From contig PMLK01000080.1 in NCBI GenBank assembly GCA_003158875.1, positions 1 to 35,598 of the forward strand: DNA of 35,598 bases, written 5' to 3'. Below the pieces are notes generated by a model. The model saw only the letters and a list, made by a program, of their open reading frames with translations, ran no database searches and was not told the origin of the DNA. Source of the stretch: Chloroflexota bacterium. GTDB lineage: Bacteria > Chloroflexota > Limnocylindria > Limnocylindrales > CSP1-4. Position numbers and translations under genes: made by a program. How positions within the stretch are numbered: the first letter of the stretch is position 1; each line of letters begins with the position of its first letter. Positions 25,363-32,926 of the stretch are shown piece by piece.

Positions 25363-25460
25363 CTCTCATTCAGCCACCACGTGAGTGGTATCGACCCGGG
25401 GCGGCTCAGAAGCTCTCATCCAGTCACCACGTGACCGGTATCGGAGTTAGGGGCGGTTAG
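25363..25460. repeat. Imperfect direct repeat, two copies, period 50 bp, with CACGTG cores
   Basis: Copy 1 (25363-25410) and copy 2 (25413-25460) share CTCTCAT, CAGnCACCACGTGA, GGTATCG and GGGCGG at the same spacing. Copy 1 also has the dyad CCAC-CACGTGA-GTGG. Preservation of the palindromic core suggests paired protein-binding sites; nothing more can be shown. Confidence 0.7.
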
Positions 25461-25588
25461 ATAGCAGGCTCCGACCGTACCGGCGCCGCACCTGAGCGTG
25501 TTTCGGAGTGAAGCTGTGCCTCAGACCGATCCGGAGGGGCATCGCGACTTGATACGAGTCGTGTGGTGAATAGGTGCGAGGTCGCCCG

Positions 25589-25735
25589 TCGCCGGAGCGA
25601 GGTCTGTGGCCGGAGCGAGGTCAGTCGCCGGGCCGCCGCGAGGTCGTCGTCGCCGGAGCGAGGTCTGTCGCCGGAGCGAGGCCGCCGCCGCCGCGTCGCC
25701 GCCGCGAGGTCGTCGTCGCCGCTGCCAGGTCGCTC
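25589..25735. repeat. Degenerate GC-rich tandem repeat, unit about CGCCGGAGCGAGGTCTGT
   Basis: Near-identical 18-nt units begin at about 25590, 25608, 25651 and 25669, separated by GCCGCCGCGAGGTCGTCGT variants that also repeat (about 25633 and 25701). GAGGTC recurs throughout. No reading frame looks protein-like. Confidence 0.7.
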
Positions 25736-25867
25736 GGGAATGGTTCGATGCCGACAGGTCGGTCTTGCCCGTGGCGGGTTCTCCCGCCATGCCTCGACCA
25801 TCCCGGGGTGCTACCGTTCCGGCGAACGCATCGAGCCGGATGCGGCGGCGTTAGTGGGAGGGTTCAA

Positions 25868-26785
25868 ATGGCACTCGCCGGAGGGGCTTCGATTGGCACG
25901 GCCGCCCTGGTCGCCCACGGTCTTAGCAAGCGGTTCAAGAAGAAGGTTGCGCTCGACAAGGTCGATCTGACAGTCCCGGCTGGCAGCGTAACCGCGCTTG
26001 TTGGGCCGAATGGCGCAGGCAAGACGACGCTCATCCGCGTTTGCATGGCCTTCGAACGGCCGAACGCCGGCGGCGTCGAGGTCGACGGTGTCGACCCATG
26101 GAAGCACCGCAGCGAGGCCCTTCGGCGAGTCGGATACGTGCCGCAGACGCCCGCCGTCTACCGAGGCCTGAGCGTTGAGGAACACCTGTCGATGGCCCGC
26201 AGCCTTCATTCGGGCTTTGACGCCGACTACGCGCGGCGCCGCCTCGACCAACTGGGGATCCCACTCGACCAGCGGGCCGACACACTCTCTGGCGGGCAGG
26301 CGGCCCAGCTCGGGCTGGCCGTGGCCCTGGGCACGCGGGCCAGGATCCTGCTGCTCGACGAACCCCTCGCCAATCTGGATCCGCTCGCCCGCCGCGAGTT
26401 CATCCAGGTTCTTCTCGACGCGGTCAAGTCGGACGGTTCGACCGCCCTCCTCTCGTCGCATATCGTCACCGACGTGGAAGACGCGTGCGATCGGCTGGCC
26501 ATTCTCGGCGGCGGCAAGGTCAGGCTCGACTGCCCGCTCGAGGAAGCCAGACAGACGCATCGACTCACCGAGGCCGACTCGCCGCCTCCGGGCGCGACCG
26601 CGGTCGGCTCGTTCCTCGGCAAGGGCGGGAAGACCGTCATGACGCTGTGGCGGCTCGCGCCGGGCGACGACCCGGGCTCCGCCCCCAACTCCGGCCCCGG
26701 AGAGACGTCGGAGGCGGCCAGCCTCGAGGACGTCGTCTTGGGCTACCTCGCCGCGGGGCGGGGCATCGGCCTGCAACTCAACTGA
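25868..26785 (+). CDS. ABC-2 type transporter, ATP-binding subunit
   Basis: A 305-residue ATPase of the exporter type that pairs with ABC-2 permeases. Visible motifs: Walker A GPNGAGKTT (about residues 47-55), Q-loop YVPQTPAVYRGLSVEEHL, signature LSGGQAAQLGLAVALG (normal LSGGQ with a slightly unusual second half), Walker B ILLLDEPLANLDP and the switch His in SSHIVTDVEDA. About 85 C-terminal residues beyond the core are Pro/Gly-rich and may be regulatory. ATG 25868 is well supported by GGGAGGG 6 nt upstream. The permease gene follows after 11 nt. The pair resembles bacitracin/lantibiotic-type or YtrB-like exporters; the exported substrate is not identifiable and no GntR regulator is adjacent. 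Confidence 0.93.
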   Translation: MALAGGASIGTAALVAHGLSKRFKKKVALDKVDLTVPAGSVTALVGPNGAGKTTLIRVCMAFERPNAGGVEVDGVDPWKHRSEALRRVGYVPQTPAVYRGLSVEEHLSMARSLHSGFDADYARRRLDQLGIPLDQRADTLSGGQAAQLGLAVALGTRARILLLDEPLANLDPLARREFIQVLLDAVKSDGSTALLSSHIVTDVEDACDRLAILGGGKVRLDCPLEEARQTHRLTEADSPPPGATAVGSFLGKGGKTVMTLWRLAPGDDPGSAPNSGPGETSEAASLEDVVLGYLAAGRGIGLQLN

Positions 26786-26796
26786 GGGGGACGACG

Positions 26797-27876
26797 ATGC
26801 TCACGAGAATCTGGCTCACGTATAAGCAGCACCGCTTCGAGACGATCGCGATTGCGCTTGTCTGTCTCGGGCTGGCCGCTGCCGCACTGATTGAGGCCTA
26901 TCGGCTGAACTCGATGAATGTGCCCCTCAAGTGCCTCGAGAGCTGGCAGGGCGCATACATGGTGGGTCCGGGCCAACCGCCCCTGGACGCCGCGACCCAG
27001 CGCTGCAACGACATGGCCCAGGCATTCTCCAACATCAAGACGGGCACCGACGCAGGGCTCGTCCGCATGTTGCTAGCCTTCGCGCCGCTCCTGGTCGGGA
27101 TCGTCTTTGGGGCGCCGATCGTGGCCCGGGAGATAGAGACCGGCACCGCGCCGCTGTCGTGGGCGCTCTCCGGATCGCGACGACGCTGGCTGTTTAGCAA
27201 GGTTCTTGCCGGGGTCTTGCTGATCGTGCCGTTGATGCTCGTGGTGGGGCTGGCCGCGGATGTCTTTGAAGCCGCCCAATACCCCGACCTGAACGTGTAC
27301 GCCTCCTATATCGACTACGTCAGCAGGGGCGCCATCCTCGTCTTCTGGGCTCTCGCGGCCTTTGCGGGGACATTCGCGCTGGGCACTCTCCTGGGTCGGA
27401 CCATGCCCGCCCTCATCGTCGCGCTCGTGGTTTGCTTCTTCGTAAGGGGTTCGTGGGAAGCGGGGATGAACCACTTCGTCCTGCGCCCGTTCGCGGTTCA
27501 GACATCTCTGGAACAGAGCGCGAACTACACCCCCGACTCGTGGTACAACGACATTTCGCTCTACCAGACCGTTTACATGGACGGCAAGCCGTGGGACGGA
27601 GACGTCAACGCCTGGTGGATGGAGCATCAGCAGGTCCAGGTCTCGGCGACCCCCGACGCGAGTGGATTCGTGCCGGGCGGCGGCGAGCCGGTGTACGTCG
27701 ATCCCGCCACGAACAAACCGCTGGCCCCGAGCCAGGTGCCCACATATGTCAACTTCGTAATCCCGGGCGCCTGGTACTGGAACGTCGTCGTGCTGGAGTC
27801 GGGTCTGCTGCTGCTGGGCTCGCTGTTCTGCGGCGTAATCGCCTTTGTCTGGGTGGACCGGCGGCGGCCCTACTGA
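26797..27876 (+). CDS. ABC-2 type transporter, permease subunit
   Basis: A 359-residue membrane protein and partner of the preceding ATPase. A first helix (about 16-36) is followed by an external loop of about 60 residues. Then come helices near 91-112 (LLAFAPLLVGIVFGAPIVA), followed by EIETGTAPLSWALSGSRRRWLFSK, the coupling-helix region typical of ABC-2 permeases, and helices near 137-155, 175-200 and 205-220. A large extracytoplasmic loop (about 225-320) contains several Trp and Tyr residues (SWYNDISLYQTVYMDG, NAWWMEH). A last helix (325-350) ends in a basic tail. ATG 26797 follows GAGGGGG about 7 nt upstream. It converges on the oxidoreductase gene with 25 bp between. Confidence 0.87.
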   Translation: MLTRIWLTYKQHRFETIAIALVCLGLAAAALIEAYRLNSMNVPLKCLESWQGAYMVGPGQPPLDAATQRCNDMAQAFSNIKTGTDAGLVRMLLAFAPLLVGIVFGAPIVAREIETGTAPLSWALSGSRRRWLFSKVLAGVLLIVPLMLVVGLAADVFEAAQYPDLNVYASYIDYVSRGAILVFWALAAFAGTFALGTLLGRTMPALIVALVVCFFVRGSWEAGMNHFVLRPFAVQTSLEQSANYTPDSWYNDISLYQTVYMDGKPWDGDVNAWWMEHQQVQVSATPDASGFVPGGGEPVYVDPATNKPLAPSQVPTYVNFVIPGAWYWNVVVLESGLLLLGSLFCGVIAFVWVDRRRPY

Positions 27877-27901
27877 CCGAGGAGTGGCGCGTCCGGCTCT
27901 G

Positions 27902-28783
27902 CTAGAACCTCGGTGGGCCGGCGTCTATGCGGCGCCGCATCTCGCCGAGATCCCCGCGCGAGGTGTTGATCCGCTCCGTCCACCACGTGCCCCCGGCCTC
28001 GGCGAACTCGGCGGCGATGGCGGCGGCGCGGAACGGGTCGTCGGCGGGAGTTGAACCGGCCACGAGCACGTCATACGGCCGCGCCTCCGGCCCCTCGCCC
28101 AGTCCGGCGGGGAGTCCCGCGGCGGATCGCTCTTCGGCGATCATCGCGCAGACGCCGCGAATATCGTCCGGAGCCATGTCCTCGCTCTCGCCTTCGGCGT
28201 TTCGGCGAAGCGGCCACGTTCCGTCGAAGCGGGCGGCGCGGCGGATCGGTGCGCGAATCGGCCACGTCGACGCCAGCCAGATCGGCATCCTGGGTCGCTG
28301 GAGTGGCACAGGCAGGAACTCCACGTCGTTCAGCGTGTAGTGCTCGCCGGCAAAACTGAACGGCCGGCCGGTGCACAGACCGTCGATGATCGCAAGGCCT
28401 TCGTCCAGCTTGGCGGCCCGAATCCGCAGATCCCACTCCTCGCCGAAGGCCGTGTATTCGCGAATCGGGCTGCCGTTCCCGACCCCCAGCGTGAACCGCC
28501 CGCGGGAGAGAATGTCCAACGTGACCGCCTCGCGGGCGACCAGCCAGGGACGGCGGCGCGGCAGTGGCGTGACCATCGGGCCCATCCGGATCCGTTCCGT
28601 GGCGAGGGCGATGGCAGTCAGCAGGATCCACGGGTCCGCATACGGCACGCCGGCGTCTCGCTGGACGTGATCCCAGACCCAGACCGCGTCCCATCCGGCG
28701 GCCTCCGCGTCGCGGGCGATCTGGGCCGTAAGTCGCGTGTCGGCGAAATCGCCGAAATTGGGAATGTCGATGGCGTAGCGCAT
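27902..28783 (-). CDS. LLM-class (luciferase-like, probably F420-dependent) oxidoreductase
   Basis: A 293-residue TIM-barrel oxidoreductase of the bacterial-luciferase-like superfamily. Visible signs: MRYAIDIPNFGDFADTRLTAQIARDAEAAGWDAVWVWDHV at the N-terminus, DPWILLTAIALATERIRMGPMVTPLPRRRPWLVAREAVTLD, and SRGRFTLGVGNGSP, the usual cofactor-binding order. The barrel continues with LDEGLAIIDGLCTGRPFSFAGEHYTLNDVEFLPVPLQRPRMPIWLAS. F420 rather than FMN is inferred from the similarity of this pattern to actinobacterial and Chloroflexota F420 enzymes. The substrate is unknown. ATG 28783 has no ribosome site; TAGGAT ends 7 nt upstream on its strand, suggesting a leaderless mRNA. It is divergent from the GT-C/dinB operon. 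Confidence 0.9.
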   Translation of the reverse strand: MRYAIDIPNFGDFADTRLTAQIARDAEAAGWDAVWVWDHVQRDAGVPYADPWILLTAIALATERIRMGPMVTPLPRRRPWLVAREAVTLDILSRGRFTLGVGNGSPIREYTAFGEEWDLRIRAAKLDEGLAIIDGLCTGRPFSFAGEHYTLNDVEFLPVPLQRPRMPIWLASTWPIRAPIRRAARFDGTWPLRRNAEGESEDMAPDDIRGVCAMIAEERSAAGLPAGLGEGPEARPYDVLVAGSTPADDPFRAAAIAAEFAEAGGTWWTERINTSRGDLGEMRRRIDAGPPRF

Positions 28784-28790
28784 ATCGGTG

Positions 28791-28796
28791 ATCCTA
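28791..28796 (-). promoter_or_regulatory. -10 element of a probable leaderless promoter (LLM oxidoreductase)
   Basis: On the minus strand TAGGAT ends 7 nt before ATG 28783, with no Shine-Dalgarno sequence between. Confidence 0.5.
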
Positions 28797-28886
28797 ACGG
28801 TTCGGCGGCCGACCGAGTGAACTCGGGTACATAGTGCCCGGGCGTGTCGCGCCCCAGACCGCGACTGCGGTGACGCCGCCCTTCCC

Positions 28887-28892
28887 TATACT
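28887..28892 (+). promoter_or_regulatory. -10 element of a probable leaderless promoter (GT-C/dinB operon)
   Basis: TATACT, the closest match to TATAAT among the set, ends 6 nt before ATG 28899. No Shine-Dalgarno sequence is present. It would drive the membrane protein gene and the coupled dinB. Confidence 0.6.
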
Positions 28893-28898
28893 CTTGCG

Positions 28899-30128
28899 AT
28901 GAGCCGCCCTCGCTTGTCGCCAGAGGCCTCCCAAGCCGACACGACCCCTGCCGACGACCCCCAGCCGACGGCCCTCTTCTCCCGGCCGGCGATGGCGACC
29001 GGCTTGCCCGCCATGATCGTGCTGGTTGCTCTCACGCTGTCGGCGAGCGGCCAGGCCCGCGAGAGCTTGAACCCTTCCGTCCTCCGGCTCGCGGTTGTCC
29101 TGGCATGGCCGCTGGCGGTCTATCTACTGGCCCTGACCGGCCGGACCTGGATTGCCGCGGCCTATTGCGTGGCAGCCGGGGCCGTCCTGCGGTGGAACAA
29201 CTTCTGGCCCGGCGGCTCGTCGGATGTCATCAGGTCGGTCGATGAGGCGTTTCGGACGTTGTTCTCTGGCGGCAACCCGTACGACCACTACTACGTCTCG
29301 ACCTCGCCGCCCGGCTCGAGCATGCCCTATCCGCCCGGACAGCTTCTGCTGCATCTGCCCGGCTGGCTGCTCGGCGGCTACGACGGCGCGCGTCTGACCG
29401 AGCTCGCGGCGGCGATCGCCGGCATGGTCGTCCTCGCCTGGCTCGCGCTGCGCTTCGCCCCCACGGTCGGTCTGGTGGGCCTCGCGCTGTACGCCGGCCT
29501 GCCGAACCTCATCCAGCTCACCGGCGACGGCAGCAACGACACGAGCGCGGGCGTAATGGTCCTCGTGGCGGTCGCCGCGATGGCCTGGGCCGCCGGGCGC
29601 TCGATGACGGGCCGGTGGGCCGCTGCCGCGGGAGTCGCCGTGGGGCTGATGATGGCGACTAAGCAGTCCACGCTGCTGTTCGCGATCGCCCTGTCGCTCT
29701 ACGTTCTGTTCGTCCATAGAACTGCCCTGGCCCATTATCTGGCGGGAATGTTTGCGACCCTGCTGATCGTTTCCGTGCCGTTCCTGCTGATGGGCCCGGC
29801 CGCATACATCCACGGCATCACCGCGATCGCGTCGCACGGCAACACCTACGGCTGGAACGTGTGGATCCTCATGAACCAACTCGGCTGGGCGACGCCGGAC
29901 TCGCTCATCGTGAGCGTCGTGAACCTCTTCGTGACCATCGACGTCCTGGTTGCCGTCGCCGTCTTGTGCCGCCGGGGAGTCGGGGCGGCTGTGCTTGCCG
30001 GCGCCCTGGTCACGCTCGCGGCCCTGCTCACTGCTCAGTGGACCTCGCCGTCGTACTTCGCGCTCGTGCTGGCGCCACTCGCGGCGATCCCGGCCCTCAT
30101 GACATGGGACGACGCGGCCGCGGCATGA
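28899..30128 (+). CDS. GT-C/GT87-like membrane glycosyltransferase or DUF2029-type protein
   Basis: A 409-residue polytopic membrane protein. About 30 hydrophilic N-terminal residues precede the helices. The first large loop contains GSSDVIRSVDEAFRTLFSGGNPYDHYY followed by SMPYPPGQLLLHLP; the acidic residue, the G-x-N-P-Y segment and the Y-P-P motif match the arrangement in the GT87-like gene at 6035. At least eight further helices follow, including the motif MMATKQSTLLFA, which resembles the conserved K-x-x-(P/T) helix of such enzymes. ATG 28899 is set by the leaderless promoter just upstream. Its stop overlaps the dinB start as ATGA, so dinB translation depends on it. Why a membrane transferase would be coupled to a DNA polymerase is unclear. 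Confidence 0.75.
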   Translation: MSRPRLSPEASQADTTPADDPQPTALFSRPAMATGLPAMIVLVALTLSASGQARESLNPSVLRLAVVLAWPLAVYLLALTGRTWIAAAYCVAAGAVLRWNNFWPGGSSDVIRSVDEAFRTLFSGGNPYDHYYVSTSPPGSSMPYPPGQLLLHLPGWLLGGYDGARLTELAAAIAGMVVLAWLALRFAPTVGLVGLALYAGLPNLIQLTGDGSNDTSAGVMVLVAVAAMAWAAGRSMTGRWAAAAGVAVGLMMATKQSTLLFAIALSLYVLFVHRTALAHYLAGMFATLLIVSVPFLLMGPAAYIHGITAIASHGNTYGWNVWILMNQLGWATPDSLIVSVVNLFVTIDVLVAVAVLCRRGVGAAVLAGALVTLAALLTAQWTSPSYFALVLAPLAAIPALMTWDDAAAA

Positions 30129-31381
30129 CCGGCGGCCTCCACATCATTCACGTCGACCTTGACGCGTTCTTCGCCGCGGTGGAGCAGCGGGATCGCCCCG
30201 AGCTGCGCGGCAAGCCCGTTATCGTCGGCGGCGACCCGCGTTCGCACGAGTACACGCGCGGCGTCGTGAGTACCTGCAGCTACGAGGCCCGCAAGTTCGG
30301 GGTGCATTCGGCGATGCCGCTGACGACGGCCCTGCGGCTCTGCCCGCAAGGAATCTTCGTGCCCGTAGACGGTGCCAAGTACCAGCGTGTCAGCCGCGAA
30401 GTGATGACCGTGTTCCGCCGTTTCACCCCTGTGGTCGAGCAGGTCTCGATCGACGAAGCCTTCCTCGACGTGGCCGGCACGGAGGCTCTCTTCGGTCCCG
30501 CTCCGGAACTCGCCCGCCGGCTCAAGCGCGAAGTCGTCGAGACGACGGGGCTCACCGTCTCGGTCGGTGTCGCGACCAACAAGCTGATCGCCAAAGTCGG
30601 TAGCGACCTGCGCAAGCCCGACGGACTGGTCGTGGTCGAACCAGGCGATGAGGCGGCGTTTCTGGCCCCGCTCGAAATCCGGCGCCTCTGGGGTATCGGA
30701 CCCAAGACGGCCGATCGGCTGCACGAACTCGGTGTCACGACGATTGGTCAGCTGGCGGCGCTGCCGCTCGAGTCGCTCACCCGGGCGCTGGGCGATCACG
30801 GGGCCACGCTTCACGATCGGGCTCTGGGCATCGACTCCGATCCGGTCACGGGCGGCGGTGAGGCGGCCCAGTCGGTCAGCCACGAAACGACCTTCGCGGT
30901 CGACGCCACCGACCAGGCCGAAATCGAACGGACGTTGCTGGCGTTGACCGAAGGCGTCACGGCTCGACTGCGCTCGGCGGGCATCCGTGCCGGAACGGTG
31001 TCCGTCAAGATTCGAGATGCGCACTTCCGGACGATCACGCGTCAGCGGACGCTTCCCGAACCGAGCGATCTCACCGACACGATCTGGCGGGCGGCTGTGG
31101 AGCTGGCCCGGCCCGAAACTCGCGGCAAGAAGATCCGGCTCCTCGGTGTCTCGGCGACTCAGCTGGGAGCCCCCGAACAGATGGGCATGTTCGAAATCGT
31201 GGATGAAAAGCGCCGCCGAGTCGTCGACGCCACCGACGCCGTCCGTCGCCGCTTTGGGGATAGAGCCGTCACGCGAGCGAGCCTGCTGGAGCGGGGATTG
31301 CCCGCTCCCTTCGAGCGCGACCCGGCTTCGGCCGTGGAGGGGCGAGTCGGTATTCCGAAGGTCGAGGACGACGTCGAGTAG
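30125..31381 (+). CDS. dinB: DNA polymerase IV (Y-family, DinB)
   Basis: A 418-residue translesion polymerase. The palm opens with HVDLDAFFAAVEQ (metal ligand D11, steric-gate aromatic F16), then YEARKFGVHSAMP, the second catalytic pair SIDEAFLDV (D110-E111), and the thumb/little-finger order LSVGVATNK-like TVSVGVATNKLIAKVGSDLRKP (interrupted only by my shorthand), GIGPKTADRLHELG and SVSHETTF. QMGMFE near residue 357 is a plausible sliding-clamp binding motif, but about 60 residues follow it, as in other high-GC lineages. ATG 30125 overlaps the upstream stop by 4 bp (ATGA). No LexA box sits at the operon promoter, so SOS control of this dinB is not evident. It converges on ada-ogt, with 114 bp between. 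Confidence 0.95.
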   Translation: MTGGLHIIHVDLDAFFAAVEQRDRPELRGKPVIVGGDPRSHEYTRGVVSTCSYEARKFGVHSAMPLTTALRLCPQGIFVPVDGAKYQRVSREVMTVFRRFTPVVEQVSIDEAFLDVAGTEALFGPAPELARRLKREVVETTGLTVSVGVATNKLIAKVGSDLRKPDGLVVVEPGDEAAFLAPLEIRRLWGIGPKTADRLHELGVTTIGQLAALPLESLTRALGDHGATLHDRALGIDSDPVTGGGEAAQSVSHETTFAVDATDQAEIERTLLALTEGVTARLRSAGIRAGTVSVKIRDAHFRTITRQRTLPEPSDLTDTIWRAAVELARPETRGKKIRLLGVSATQLGAPEQMGMFEIVDEKRRRVVDATDAVRRRFGDRAVTRASLLERGLPAPFERDPASAVEGRVGIPKVEDDVE

Positions 31382-31495
31382 CGGCGCCCCGGGGCGAGTG
31401 GCGGTCAGCGCGCCGCGCGGTCGCAGTCCGAGTGGCAGCCCCGGCGCCCTGAGCCGAAGTGGCGCCTGCGGCGGTCGCCGTCCGCGGCTACGTCT

Positions 31496-32638
31496 CTACG
31501 CGCCGCCCGACTCCGCGTCGAGCAGCTGCTTCTTGCGCGCCAGCCCGTAGGCGTAGCCGTGCAGGGAGCCGTCGGAGCCGATGACTCGGTGGCAGGGCAC
31601 CACTATCGGGATGGGGTTCTCGGCACAGGCCGAACCCACGGCCCGAGCCGCTCGCGGCGCTCCGACCGCCGCCGCGATCTGGCCGTAGGAGCGCGTCTCA
31701 CCGGCTGGGATGTGGCGGAGCGCCTCCCATACGCGCCGCCGGAACGCGGTTGCGTGAACGTCGAGGGCCAGCGCGTCGGCCTCGGGCCGGCGGCGGCCGT
31801 TCGCCAGATCCGTGACGAGCGACGCCACTTCGGCGAGGGCGGAGTCGTCGCGCACAACCAGGGCCCCCGGGAACTCGGCCCGCAGCTCGGCCTCGAGCGC
31901 GGCCGATTCAACGCCGAGTCGGATGGAGCACAGACCGCGGTCCGTGGCCGCGACCAGGGCCACTCCATCCGGGATGGCGGCGATCGTCCAGCGGATCGAC
32001 TCGCCCGCGGCCCCGGCCCGAAACCGGCCCGGAGCCATGCCGAGGTGTTCGGCCGCGGCTTCGTAGGCGGCACTCGCCGAGCCATAACCCGAGTCGTATA
32101 GCGCCGCGGTCACGTTCTGGCCGCCCGCGAGCCGCGACCGCAACCTCTCCGCCCGCCGGGCCGCGACCCAGCCTCTGGGAGTGACGCCGAGCGACTCTCG
32201 GAATAGGTTGCGCATCCGGCGTTCGGGGATTCGGAGTTCGGCCGCGAGGCCCCGTTCGGTCGGGATATCGTCTCCGCAATCGATCGCCGCGGTCAGCAGC
32301 GCCACGGCGGCACGAACCGGATCGGAGTAGCGCGTCGATTGAACGCCGAACTCGCCGGCGTCGCCACGACCTGGCTCGGTGCCGGCGATCTCCAGACCAC
32401 GGTCCGGGTGGCAGCGTAAACACGGCCGCGCGCCCGCCTCGAGCCCCTCGCCCACAGACGCAACCACGCGCACCCGGTCGCGTGCCGGGTGGCGGGCCGG
32501 ACAACTCGGGCTACAGATCACGCCGGTGCTCGTGACGACGAACACGAATCGGGGCGACGACCGGCGGGCAGCGATGGCTTCCCATTCCGAATCGGTCGGA
32601 GGTCGGCCGGCCATCATCAGCAGCTGCTTAGCGCTCAT
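31496..32638 (-). CDS. ada: Ada-type bifunctional DNA repair methyltransferase and regulator
   Basis: A 380-residue protein with the full Ada layout. Residues 1-80 form the zinc-bound methylphosphotriester acceptor with the four cysteines C42, C46, C73 and C76 (VICSPSCPARHP, RPCLRCHPD). Residues 105-205 are an AraC-type helix-turn-helix (LAAELRIPERRMRNLFRESLG). Residues 215-380 are the O6-alkylguanine-DNA alkyltransferase with active-site C349 in IVVPCHRVIG and the following GLARKKQLL. It repairs alkylated DNA by suicide transfer and, when methylated on the first domain, would activate its own promoter as in the E. coli prototype. ATG 32638 was chosen because the acceptor domain begins soon after and TATGCT lies 6 nt upstream on its strand; the longer frame uses rare starts. 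It is divergent from the SOS gene at 32927. Confidence 0.95.
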   Translation of the reverse strand: MSAKQLLMMAGRPPTDSEWEAIAARRSSPRFVFVVTSTGVICSPSCPARHPARDRVRVVASVGEGLEAGARPCLRCHPDRGLEIAGTEPGRGDAGEFGVQSTRYSDPVRAAVALLTAAIDCGDDIPTERGLAAELRIPERRMRNLFRESLGVTPRGWVAARRAERLRSRLAGGQNVTAALYDSGYGSASAAYEAAAEHLGMAPGRFRAGAAGESIRWTIAAIPDGVALVAATDRGLCSIRLGVESAALEAELRAEFPGALVVRDDSALAEVASLVTDLANGRRRPEADALALDVHATAFRRRVWEALRHIPAGETRSYGQIAAAVGAPRAARAVGSACAENPIPIVVPCHRVIGSDGSLHGYAYGLARKKQLLDAESGGA

Positions 32639-32644
32639 GGCGCG

Positions 32645-32650
32645 AGCATA
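32645..32650 (-). promoter_or_regulatory. -10 element of a probable leaderless ada promoter
   Basis: On the minus strand TATGCT ends 6 nt before ATG 32638; no Shine-Dalgarno sequence. No consensus -35 is visible, as expected if an activator such as methylated Ada is needed. Confidence 0.5.
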
Positions 32651-32812
32651 GATGCCGCCGCGCGAGTGAGCTTCCTGCATTCGGCTTTGGATCAACGTCT
32701 CCAGTCGACGCAAATCGACAATTAGTTCGGGTGCACGAGTCGGCCGTTCGACTGTGCCATACAGGTGTCACAAGCGTTTGCGAGTATCGCGGCAGACAGG
32801 CGACGAGACGCA

Positions 32813-32869
32813 TTGACACAGAACGCCTGTTCGCATATTCTGCGTGAGAAATCAATAGAACGTCCGTTC
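32813..32869 (+). promoter_or_regulatory. SOS promoter with two perfect LexA boxes
   Basis: -35 TTGACA (32813-32818), 17-bp spacer, -10 TATTCT (32836-32841). LexA box 1, GAACGCCTGTTC (32821-32832), fills the spacer exactly as in the lexA promoter. Box 2, GAACGTCCGTTC (32858-32869), lies 37 bp downstream (centre to centre), just after the predicted transcription start near 32848. Two boxes should give tight repression. Confidence 0.9.
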
Positions 32870-32926
32870 ATCCGCTCAGTGCCCGAGCGAACGACGGCCA
32901 ATACCAAGAGAAGAGGAGCGTCCTCG

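Larger units (their letters stand above)
25293..25867. other. 575-bp gene-free repeat-rich region between rplI and ABC transporter genes
   Basis: No gene is convincing; open frames here are made of Arg/Pro/Ser-rich GC-shadow sequence. It holds a possible rplI terminator, a two-copy 50-bp-period repeat with CACGTG cores (25363-25460), a degenerate GC-rich repeat array (25589-25735) and a perfect 7-bp hairpin TGGCGGG-TTCT-CCCGCCA at 25772-25789. The ABC ATPase ribosome site GGGAGGG sits at the end. Confidence 0.6.

Noticed and set aside
28819-28830. GAACTCGGGTAC, a one-mismatch LexA box upstream of the GT-C/dinB operon
   Set aside because: The second half is GTAC rather than GTTC, and it lies about 57 bp before the -10 element instead of overlapping the promoter as in the two good cases.
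30926-30937. GAACGGACGTTG, LexA-box-like
   Set aside because: It is inside the dinB coding sequence, has one mismatch and has no promoter around it.
32741-32756. AGTCGGCCGTTCGACT dyad between ada and the SOS gene
   Set aside because: Only four outer base pairs match and it lacks the GAAC half, so it is not a LexA box; no other role can be shown.
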